Assembly (NCBI GenBank): GCA_964035575.1
Contig: OZ037834.1
Location: 2,077,598-2,141,597, forward strand
From: Rhynchopus sp. YZ270_cl-10
Lineage: Eukaryota > Euglenozoa > Diplonemea > Diplonemida > Diplonemidae
DNA length: 64,000 bases
Direction: 5' to 3'
Under the pieces are notes generated by a model, which saw only the letters and a list, made by a program, of their open reading frames with translations, was not told where the DNA came from and made no database searches. The position numbers were made by a program, and so were the translations under genes. Below, piece after piece: positions 43,269 through 52,335 of this stretch. Position 1 is the stretch's first letter. Each line of letters begins with the position of its first letter.

Positions 43269-44571
43269 GGAAGGAGGATTGTCCATTAATCTGGGGTGAT
43301 TTGTTCAGGGAAATAGCTTGGGTACTTTTGCTGGTTTCAAAACCAGAACGAGCTGGTTTACTGGTTTGGGCCAGGGCCTTCAACCATCGACAAAGTCTGT
43401 CCACAGTTTTGTCGAAGTAAAAAAAAAATTGGCCTCCCCGCCCGCGCGCGCTTCGCGCGCGCGGGTGCAGCATCACACAGGAGAGAAGCTCTCAGGGGTG
43501 TATACAGGTTTTGGTGTATTTCAATACAAGCATTGTAGCCACTGGTGACCCACAATCCGTAGTGGGTATCGCACCTGTCTTATCAGTAAGCTCAGTACAT
43601 TTACAACAACAAAGGTCCCTGGCGAAGCCACGGTACGCAACATTTCAAATATTGCGCATACCATGGCGCTTTATTTACAGCCAAACTATGTCAGGGGAAG
43701 GGTGGGATGCTGCGCAGGCGCACAGTACGCTACTTTTTCCTGGCTCGCTCCTCGTTGGGTTCTACGAGCTCTGTCCAAATGGTCACAGTGAATCACAGGA
43801 GAATGTTAAAGTTAAAACCCTGACCCGAGTTTCTCCCGTGGACTACCCTGCAACTCGGTCAGACATAAAAGGATTTTGCCAAATCCCATTTTTTTTTTTA
43901 GGATTTTCCATACACTTTTTAATCACGACAAGATGAAAACTGTCACGAAATTTGTGCACTTTTGCATATTTTACAAAAATGTCGCCAGGTGACATTAATT
44001 CTGGGACACACTGTGCATGGTAAACGAATGACTAGCATAGGGCGTTTTTTATAAGTAAGAGAAAACCGAACGGAGTGGGAACGTAGTGAGAGCGCAGCGG
44101 AAACGATAGTGGGAACGCAACGAGCTTTTTTCATAATATTTTATTCTTCCCCACAAAATATCACGCGCAGAGAAAGACTCGTTTTTCACACAGCGCGTCC
44201 GGTTGTTTGTTTTTCTCAAACGACACCTTTTTTCAAATTTTTTCCCCCCCGGTATCACATATGATACTGTTTTCCATGGATACACATGAAAAGGAGTTCC
44301 GTGCTATTCACAGAACTCGATAGGCGATTGAGCTTATCTAACAACAACCAAAACAAAAGAAAGTACAAAAGAAGAGAATAAAAAATGCAGGAAAAATAGA
44401 CAAAGAGAAAAACAAAGAGATTTTGACAAAGTGAACAATAAAAAAAAGTGAACAAATACGTGTTTGCCTCGGGCTTTTGCTACCCCCTAACCCCCTCCCC
44501 CCATCTCTCCTCTCTCATCTCTATCACACACAGACTCAACCCTGCATTTATTTTGCCCACTCTCCCCCCCC
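43269..44571. other. Intergenic, one strong hairpin, no gene seen
   Basis: Contains a perfect GC hairpin (43441-43465) and mixed-composition DNA. The segment ends in a poly(C) run at the insertion point of the hAT element. Confidence 0.5.
43441..43465. repeat. Perfect GC hairpin with C(UUCG)G-type loop
   Basis: CCCGCGCGCGC, TTC, GCGCGCGCGGG. Read as RNA, the tip is C-UUCG-G, a very stable tetraloop. Confidence 0.7.
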
Positions 44572-44579
44572 CCCTAGGG

Positions 44580-47015
44580 CAGTGCTTTTAGGAAACGTGG
44601 GGAAACGCACGTTTCCCAAAAAACTGGGAAACGGAAACGTTGGGAAACGGGAAACGTTGGCGTTTCTTTGTTGGAAACGTTACGAAACGTGGTTTTGGGA
44701 AACGTGAAGGGAAACGGGGAAAACAAAAAAAAACCCCCCGCGACGATGTCTTTATCACCACAGCGTCACAACAGGAACAACATCACAAAAAATTGTACAT
44801 GAGTGGTGACAATACTCAGTTGGGACATCATAAAAGATGTCGGGATGGCTTCCAAACTGATCTGAGGACAGATACTGCACTCCGCCCAAGCTGAGATTGT
44901 TACAACCCCACCCAAGAAAAAACAAGTCGCTGAGATTTTTTTTTGAGGTCAACCTACCTGGGGTTCTTTATTGGATACCAACAAAGACAAAAAAGTAGGT
45001 GTTGAAAATGCGCAGTTTCAACAGGAAAAAAACACAATGAAAACAAAGAACGTAAAAAAAAACAAAAAAAAACAAAAAAAAAATCATCCTTCGATTCCAT
45101 CCACACTGTCGTCTCCTAGCACCACCTCGTCAAGCTCCCAGTAACCGGCCACGACGTGGGTGGTGGACGTGTTCCTCTTGTTGTACAGAATGCGTGTAAG
45201 TTTGTCAGCCGTGCTGGCTGACAACCCATTGCGCTTCCTGGTTTTTACGTCGCCGTAGCAGCTCCAACCTCTCTCAGCCGCACCAACAGATGAAGTGAGC
45301 GGAATGTTGGTGACAGTGCATGTGCCGCGTTGTGGATGGGGGCTGCAACGTATTTCCATCTGGTGTTCACCCTGTCTGCAATTTTTTGCTTACGTGCTGC
45401 CGTGAGGAATTGAGTTATGGGTAGCGCTTCGATGTTCTTCTTCAGCTCGGCGAAACCCTCCTTCACGTACTCCACGGAAGCGCTGTTCCCCGACGCGTCG
45501 TCGTTGTCGTAACGCTTCAACACGGTGAAGATCACATCTCCAATGTGCCACGCCCCCTCCAGCTTCTTCCAGAAGGCGTCCTGGAGCACAACCGACGCCC
45601 ATTCGGTAGCTGTGGCCTTCGCATCCGCACTCCTTAGCTGAGCCTTCCACTCGCCAAAGCCTTCACCAGCAAACATCTCACGCAGCGGCCCTTTCAAGTC
45701 CAGCAACCGTTGCATCATGATAAAAAAGCTTCCAAAGCGAGTGTCCACAGGTAGCAGCAGCCTCTTGTCGGACCTCTCCTCAAGAAGTGTGACCAAGCGC
45801 TGGCGTGTCTTCACCCACTTCGCCAACGCCGTAGCTTTGTGCACGACTTCATTGAAGAATTTGAATTCTTCCTTTGTGCTCGCTTTGGAGGAGTCACCTA
45901 GATCTTCTAAAAGAAGATCATAGGTGTGGAGAACACAAACAGACGTTAACACCTTCTCAACCCGGGCTCGAATTAAGGGGAGGGCCTCCTTGCATGCCCC
46001 ATCAACACAAATGTGTATCAGCTTCGACCTTACCTCCTCGGGGATAAGCACAGGAAGGGAGCAGATATAGTCTGCGATCGCGGCCATAGTTTTTCTCTTG
46101 CTCGTCTTGTTATCTACATAGTACGTCGATGTGGACGTACTCACGATCCCGTTAAAGATGGACCTGTCGTTGCAATCAGTCCAGCCGTCCGACAATAACG
46201 ACAGCCCGAACTTTGCTTCGGCAAGCATGCCCTTTTCGCAGAGTTTGTCCATCTCTGCGACGTACTCCTGCAGTAGTTCGCCTGCAAGGTCGTCGGGGGA
46301 TGGCGGCTTGAACTCGGATGCCTCAGATTGAGACATCCGCGACAACATCATGACTAACGTCATGAATGAGCGGCTCTTTGCTTTCCGGAAGGGAATGCAC
46401 TCTTCGTAGAAGAAGTCCCTAATACTCTGCATGGCTTCGATCTTGGTGGTTACGCGTGTGAGAAAGGGGTCTAGCGACGTTTGTTTGTTGTCCTTCTGCT
46501 GCGTTACCTTCGCCTCTGTGTTCTGCAACTTCGCTTTTGCTATTTCAAACTCATCCTTCTTGTCGTCTTTTGGGGAGCACGCAGTCACTGACGACCCCTT
46601 CCCAAGGAGGTGTTCTTTGATCCTCCCCGCAGACGACACTGAGAATTTCTTATCACAAAAGGTGCACTCCACCTTCCGGAGCTTTGTCCCTGCACCTTCC
46701 ACAACCTTCACGTAGTCCCACGCGTCATCCGCCTTCCTTTTGGGCATTATGCAAATCTACGGTATAAATGTGTTTGTCTGAAGTGCAGAAAGCGTCGGAG
46801 AACGGGGGAGAAAAGAGAGAGGAGAAAACAAGCGGGGAGGGGATACACAGACGTGCGACTTTTCGCGAGGGTCTTGAGCGTTTTGTCAAATACTATGTGT
46901 TAACTAAAGAAAACCCCTTGCAACGTTTCTTTAGCGTTTCCTCAACGTTTCCCAAGAATCTGGGAAACGTCAACGTTTCCTTTTGGGAAACGTTGACCGT
47001 TTCCTAGGCGCACTG
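44580..47015 (-). mobile_element. hAT DNA transposon, 2.4 kb, 8-bp TSD
   Basis: The ends are CAGTGC..AGGAAACG (from 44580) and CGTTTCC..GCACTG (to 47015). The flanking CCCTAGGG at 44572-44579 and 47016-47023 is an exact 8-bp duplication, as expected for hAT. Many GGGAAACGTT motifs lie inside both ends (44590-44720 and 46920-47005), the usual subterminal transposase sites. It encodes one BED-type transposase on the minus strand, which is no longer intact. Confidence 0.9.
45084..46747 (-). pseudogene. BED-finger hAT transposase, frame-broken
   Basis: The main frame (46747-45245, 500 codons) starts with a BED zinc finger (W10, C28, C31, then H45 and a following Cys). A DUF659-like start of the RNase-H-fold domain follows (SDGWTDCNDRSIFNGIVS, ICVDGACKEALPLI). 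The hAT C-terminal dimerisation motif (SSVGAAERGWSCYGDVKTRK) is read in another frame at 45359-45084. The overlap near 45310-45350 marks a frame change. Sequence normally found between the HALSPTF region and the dimerisation motif seems to be missing, so there is probably also a deletion. The transposase would mediate cut-and-paste transposition, but this copy looks inactive. Confidence 0.85.
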
Positions 47016-47023
47016 CCCTAGGG

Positions 47024-48217
47024 GAGGGTCACTGCACGTTAAATCTCTCGATAAATGCGATTTTTCCGATTTTGATCCTCAGAACCGCAGAAGTCCCCGA
47101 AAACTATACCAAACCACCTAGGGGACCCAAAAAACGCACCAGCGCCCCAGTTTTGACACAGAAACACTCAGATGATGCCTGAAATGCAATTTTAAAAGAG
47201 TGCCTACAGAACTTGTACCTGCCCACCCCTGTAGATAGAGCAACTCACACATCCATCACGCCTCAGTGTGTGCCAGGGGCCAGAAAAGCCCCCAAAGCCA
47301 CATATTTTCACCCCAGAACCTATCCCGAGGGGTACCCAGGCTGTTTCGGGGTGTTTAGAGGGACTTGGTGGAACTTAGAACCATGTTTCAAAAAGGGTAC
47401 AAGTACTGTGCCAAGGGTTTGCCCTCTCAAGGGACCAAGTACTTGTACCCTTTTTGAAACATGGTTCTAAGTTCCACCAAGTCCCTCTAAACACCCCGAA
47501 ACAGCCTGGGTACCCCTCGGGATAGGTTCTGGGGTGAAAATATGTGGCTTTGGGGGCTTTTCTGGCCCCTGGCTCACACTGAGGCGTGATGGATGTGTGA
47601 GTTGCTCTATCTACAGGGGGGGTGGGCAGGTACAAGTTGGTGGTCACTTTTAAAAAACGCAAAAAAGTCGCTCAGAAGTGGTCAAAAGTGCCCAAAACCG
47701 GGCGGAATTCGATTTTTGGGGTCCAAATGGGCCTATGGTGTGGTTTTTTTTGACCTCAGGGGGTATTTTTTGATTTATTGCCTACTTCACGCTTTTTGAC
47801 GGCTTCAGATACCTTAGGGTGGGAAAACCCTTGGCACAGCACTTGTACCCTTTTTGAAACATGGTTCTAAGTTCCACCAAGTCCCTCTAAACACCCCGAA
47901 ACAGCCTGGGTACCCCTCGGGATAGGTTCTGGGGTGAAAATATGTGGCTTTGGGGGCTTTTCTGGCCCCTGGCCCACACTGAGGCGTGATGAATGTGTGA
48001 TTTGCTCTATCTACAGGGGTGGGCAGGTACAAGTTCTGTAGGCATTTTTTAAAAATTGCATTTCAGGCATCATCTGAGTGTTTCTGTGTCAAAACTGGGG
48101 CGCTGGTGCGTTTTTTGGGTCCCCTAGGTGGTTTGGTATAGTTTTCGGGGACTTCTGCGGTTCTGAGGATCAAAATCGGAAAAATCGCATTTATCGAGTA
48201 CAGTGACCCTCCCCTAC
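47024..48217. mobile_element. Composite foldback element
   Basis: GAGGGTCACTGCACG at the left and CAGTGACCCTC at the right begin long inverted arms. Bases 47024-47400 mirror 47815-48217, including TCAGGCATCATCTGAGTG and GTACCTGCCCACCCC. A second, inner inverted copy (47440-47640) and an extra unit (47640-47817) show that related foldbacks have nested in one another. It borders the hAT element directly on the left and poly(C) on the right. Close relatives of the arms make up 62441-63412. Open frames across it are by-products of the palindrome. Confidence 0.75.
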
Positions 48218-48392
48218 CCCCCCCCCCCCCCCCATCATCCCCTTTCTCCCCCTGAGTTATTTCCAACCAGGGGTTTTTTTCTCTCTCTTCCCCTCCCCTT
48301 TAGGCTGGTGGAGGGTATCTTTGTGGCCTTGCTTCTGGAAGGAGGGAAGGCGTGAGAGAAAGAGAGAAAGAGAGGGGAGGAGGAAGGGGGCA

Positions 48393-48571
48393 ATGCCGTC
48401 CGCTGAGGATACGCTGTGCCACGACTGCTTGTATGAGAAGGGGAGCAGCAAGTTCTGTGGTGCGACAGGCAAGCCACACAACCCGGTATGTACCTCCCAC
48501 CACCTCTGGGGGATATTCCCCGTCTTTTTTTTTAGTTGCTATGCGATAACGAATGTGATCAAGGTGACTAA
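48393..48571 (+). CDS. Small spliced Cys-rich protein, 42 aa
   Basis: Exon 1 (48393-48485) codes MPSAEDTLCHDCLYEKGSSK, then FCGATGKPHNP. A 50-nt intron (48486-48535, GTATGT..TTTTTTTTTAG) is followed by exon 2 (48536-48571) coding LLCDNECDQGD and TAA. The five Cys (CHDC, FC, LC, EC) with one His could form a compact zinc-binding or disulfide fold. Intron size and donor match the other genes. The stop codon lies in a sequence identical to the 5' arm of the family B hairpin (AAGGTGACTAAGC). Whether more exons exist downstream cannot be decided. Family unknown. Confidence 0.45.
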
Positions 48572-49296
48572 GCACGAGAGAAACCAAAGAATAATCTAAT
48601 CAGACAAAACTGGCAAAACTGGCAAAACTGCGAATAGTACAATTTTTTTTCGCCTGCGGCGCCCACCACCCTCCCCTCTCCTTCCTGTGGACCACCTTGC
48701 CTTGCGTCTCTTCGCAAAAAAAGCAAGAATTGGGCTGTTTTGAGCATCACATATTTATTACCCGGTCATTTTCTGTACAAAAAAAAATCTACCTGTACAT
48801 TCTGTGTATGGCCAGCGCCTTAGCAAAAATTCGAAAAATCTCAAAAAACGAAGATAACATTTTTTCGTGGAAATTTCGACCCCTGAGTTGGGTCTTTGGG
48901 AACCAAAAAATGCAAAAAAAAAACGCAAAAATCAGGTATTTTGACCATCTGGGGCTTCGCCAAATACACTTCTGCAGCCGTCTGCCCTTTTTATGCTCTA
49001 AATTGCCATGCCTCTGCACATCCATCCATTTTTTCCACTTCAACTTTATACCATGTTAAATAAAATATTGTATCAAATGAAAATCAGGCAGATTTTCACT
49101 TGTGGGTGACTTTTTCACTCGTTTCTATTACTTCACTCGCTTCGCTCGTGAAGTAAAATAACTCGTGAAAAAGTCACCCACGCGTGAAAATCAAGCGATC
49201 TGATTTTCATTTAATAAATAGCTATAATTATTGGCGGGAGAGGTATTGTAGTTTTGGACATTCATTTTCCACAAACAGGAACTGAGTACGACGGAG
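48572..49296. other. Intergenic, foldback element, no gene seen
   Basis: A/T-rich DNA between the small spliced gene and the NTPase gene. The only structured feature is the foldback at 49077-49211. An acceptor-like TTCCACAAACAG ends 18 bp before the NTPase ATG. Confidence 0.5.
49077..49211. mobile_element. 135-bp foldback with CTCGCTTCGCTCG centre
   Basis: Arms ATGAAAATCAG, GGGTGACTTTTTCAC and ACTTCA pair with the right half. The tip is CTCGCTTCGCTCG (49137-49149). The same 13-mer is the tip of the 61438-61616 foldback, whose arms are unrelated. Confidence 0.7.
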
Positions 49297-51159
49297 ATGC
49301 AAACTGATCCGGACCTGACCAAGTGGGTGTGGAACGACAGACTCAATGAAAAAATTCTCGAGGAGTATACGTACATCGGAGCTGAGGTTGCCAAGACTGC
49401 GACTCTTCAGTACCTTAAGGGGGTGCTGGGTGTTGGCAGTGAAGAGGACTGCATGTTCGCCACTACAGACCTTAAGGGCAGGGGCGGCATACGGTCAAAG
49501 ATCTTCTGCCACAAGGGGCTGATGGGCATGGGGAAGACGCGTCTGCACAACGAACTGTGCTCAAGCGAATCAGAAGTCGGGAAGGGTGTCGTAGCTGCAA
49601 TGGCGGAGGCAAAGAAGCCGGTGAAGTTCATCAGAATCACGTACAACGAGCAGTACTATGTCTCAGAAAAGCTGCGGGGATCATCAGAACCGGTGACTTT
49701 TATGCAGCACCTGCTGAACTTCCATGCCCTCGATGATGCAGAGGCTGCGAAGGTACCCACTGCTGCTGCTGCCGTAGGTTACATCCGCACGAAGCTGGAG
49801 ATGCAAGATGGCACCGCCCTCGTTGTGTGCGTCGACGAATTGGCGAGCATGAAATACACGCCCCGTGCAATATCTTACAGTGCGCACTTGGAAACGCTCG
49901 GGGGACTGATCCGGGATCTTCTAGCGATGCAAGACCATACTCGGAACTCTGAGCAACCTCTTGTTTTCCTATTTTCTTCCGTCACCGAATCAATGCTTAC
50001 TGAGGCTGCGAAGGCATCGAGTCGCCGGCCAGTAGCAGCCACACTTCCCAATATTGGCAAGACTGAGTTACGACAGCTCTTGTTCGCTACACATCCTCAT
50101 TTGAAACACTTCGAAGGATCGCCCGTATTTGAGTTGCTCTTCCAGCTCTGTGCACCCACACCTCGGCACGCACTGGAGGGTTTGCCAAAAGCGTTAAAAG
50201 ACAAGAAATCACTGGGGGACGTCTCATCCGGTGAACTCTTAGTATTCGTGAAAGTTGTACTTGACTGCAGCTCTACCCAAGGATATAACGACGACCATCA
50301 CAAGCTTGTCAACGGCACTGTCCTGAACATGTTACAGCGGGAATGCCTAACTGATGCACAAGAGACATCCCTCTCAGATATGGGATGGTTGTTAAGATGG
50401 GGGAGCAAATACGTTCTGCACCCGATGGTTATTAGGGCGTGGGCCGCAGGAACACAGGGGGACGACACCAAAGACATACGCGTCGTTCTCAGGAAGATGT
50501 TCTTTGCTGATGACGAATGTCAAGGAGGATTCGAAGTTGTCGCAGAGAAGGTATTCATCTACTTCGAGCAAGCAAGGCGGCTGAGCTTTCCATCTGGCCG
50601 CCAGACAACGCTTTCTGAGCACTACCCTGGAGGGACGTTCCATGAGTGTTTGGGGATAGAGACACGGCTGCTGGCATTACCGAGGGGCGAAATCAAATAT
50701 ATGGAGAGCTTCGACGATACGCAGAGTTGCAAAACTGCGCTCAACGACGGTTGTATTATAGTTTCTCGTAAGCGAAACGAAGCAGGGGTGGAGTGTATCT
50801 TTCCTTTTCGTGTGGATTCCGACACTGTGTGGTGTGCTGGGGTGCAGGTCAAGTTCACAGGGCAAGACGGAGTAGACGACAAGGTCGGAGTGAAAATATT
50901 TAAGAATCCTGCTATGCAGGAGCTGGAAAATAGCATAGGGTTCATGTGCTTTGGGATCCTGTTTTCGACACAACGAGACTCTGCAGCAGAGTTTAGGGGT
51001 GTTTGTTCGTTTAACCAGGAAGCTCTCACCGAGTTGATGGAACCCATGGTCGGACCGTTGCGTATGTTGCTTCAGAAGATGTCTCCATCGCGCCTGGAGA
51101 AAATGGCAGGGTCAAAAAGAGGCTCCGGTGCACTGGATACGACACTACAGAGTCAATAA
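49297..51159 (+). CDS. Crinkler/RHS-type P-loop NTPase, 620 aa
   Basis: A single open frame ending TAA. Walker A is GLMGMGKT (74-81). Walker B is ALVVCVDE (174-181, acidic D180/E181). A sensor-like PLVFLFSSVTES follows at ~221-232. This NTPase layout matches the Crinkler-RHS class of eukaryotic effectors and retrotransposon-hot-spot proteins as I know them. The C-terminal ~200 residues include GVQVKF, which could belong to a degenerate restriction-endonuclease-like fold. I see no signal peptide or LFLAK-type header. A stop lies upstream in frame, and an acceptor-like CAG precedes the ATG by 18 bp, so an N-terminal exon may be missing. It directly abuts the chimeric duplicate. Confidence 0.7.
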   Translation: MQTDPDLTKWVWNDRLNEKILEEYTYIGAEVAKTATLQYLKGVLGVGSEEDCMFATTDLKGRGGIRSKIFCHKGLMGMGKTRLHNELCSSESEVGKGVVAAMAEAKKPVKFIRITYNEQYYVSEKLRGSSEPVTFMQHLLNFHALDDAEAAKVPTAAAAVGYIRTKLEMQDGTALVVCVDELASMKYTPRAISYSAHLETLGGLIRDLLAMQDHTRNSEQPLVFLFSSVTESMLTEAAKASSRRPVAATLPNIGKTELRQLLFATHPHLKHFEGSPVFELLFQLCAPTPRHALEGLPKALKDKKSLGDVSSGELLVFVKVVLDCSSTQGYNDDHHKLVNGTVLNMLQRECLTDAQETSLSDMGWLLRWGSKYVLHPMVIRAWAAGTQGDDTKDIRVVLRKMFFADDECQGGFEVVAEKVFIYFEQARRLSFPSGRQTTLSEHYPGGTFHECLGIETRLLALPRGEIKYMESFDDTQSCKTALNDGCIIVSRKRNEAGVECIFPFRVDSDTVWCAGVQVKFTGQDGVDDKVGVKIFKNPAMQELENSIGFMCFGILFSTQRDSAAEFRGVCSFNQEALTELMEPMVGPLRMLLQKMSPSRLEKMAGSKRGSGALDTTLQSQ

Positions 51160-51177
51160 AGGCGAGAAGACTTTTCG

Positions 51178-52140
51178 AAGCTGCCGCTGTGGGGTCGAAG
51201 AACGAAGGGGTTCGCATGAAGCTGGCACATTACCGTGCAGGATCCGGATCGGTTTCTTCGGTGTCAACCGTACCACGATTTCCGCCTCAGGCTCCGAGGA
51301 ATGAAGTCTCCGTGTTCGATTCTCCAGCAGTTTCATCACCAACCAGCCATCTCGCACCACTCCATGTGAGAAGTCCATTCGATGCATATGCAACCTCATC
51401 AGTCTTCCGTGCAGAGGTGGGTATAGATAGCGGGCCAGAGAGTCTTACCATGCAGCATCGTTCCGTTTCGTACGCAGAGCAACGTAGTGTGTCTGCGGTC
51501 AGGCATCCTACACCGCCTCCGCCGCAGCGTCTCGGTGGTGGTGGTGGTGGGATTCCGGCACAACCCACCCCACAGACGTCCCCCAAACCCGAGGAAGCCT
51601 GGCTCCGTGAACGCAACCCACCAGGCAACGTAACGCCACCCCTAAAATCAGCAGAAAAACCCAAAGAAGAGCCGTGGTATCTCCAATCATGGCGGTCGCC
51701 TCAAAAAGGGGAGCAACCACCACCCCCACCACCACCGCCCCGCTCTGCAAGCACGCCGACACCTCCAGTAGATCTATCAGCAAAGGCAAAAGATGTGTTG
51801 GTGCCGGTAATAGAGCGGCTTATGGTAGAAGCAGATCAGACAAATCCATTGTATGCAGTGGAGCCCGCGACAGTAGCGCAAAATCTTGCCCAAGGAGTAG
51901 CGTTAAAGAAGACAGACGAAACACTGCAAGAGCGCATTACCCGTCTCGCGCGGGTCGAGCGGTTAGACCAAGAGCGGGAGGAGGTGGTGTCCGACCCAGA
52001 CGCGCACATCCCCTCGTCGCACCGGATTCGGCAACTCATGGCACAGCTTGTGTCAAGGCTTGAGGATGCAAAGGGGCATGTCACCCCTGGGTCGGTGGTG
52101 TAGGGAAGGAGGGAGGGTTGTCCATTAATCTGGGGGTGGT
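51178..52140 (+). pseudogene. Chimeric duplicate of two neighbouring genes
   Basis: 51178-51753 copies 35036-35605 (exon 1 of the PDZ scaffold). 51753-52140 copies 42918-43303 (3' end of the 560-aa gene and its flank). Identity is about 99%. The differences I can see are a handful of substitutions and a short insertion in the CCACC run. The 7.3 kb between the two source points is absent. Both halves stay in their original frame, giving an open frame to TAG at 52103 (first ATG 51216, about 295 aa). There is no recognisable promoter. The left edge lies 19 bp past the NTPase stop. It is either a new fusion gene, a dead duplicate or an assembly join. Confidence 0.8.
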
Positions 52141-52335
52141 TTTTTTGAAAAGAGCAAAAAAAAAAAAGGCAGGATTTTTAAAAATTGAAGACATATTCCC
52201 TCAATATCTCAACACAGCAAAAAGAAATTGGCAAAATAAAAAAAAAGGCCAGAACACAAAAAAGAAAAATGCTTTCGTAGGGTCATTCTGTTGGGATAAA
52301 TAAAAGAGGTAGAGGGGGGAGAAGATACAAAAAAA

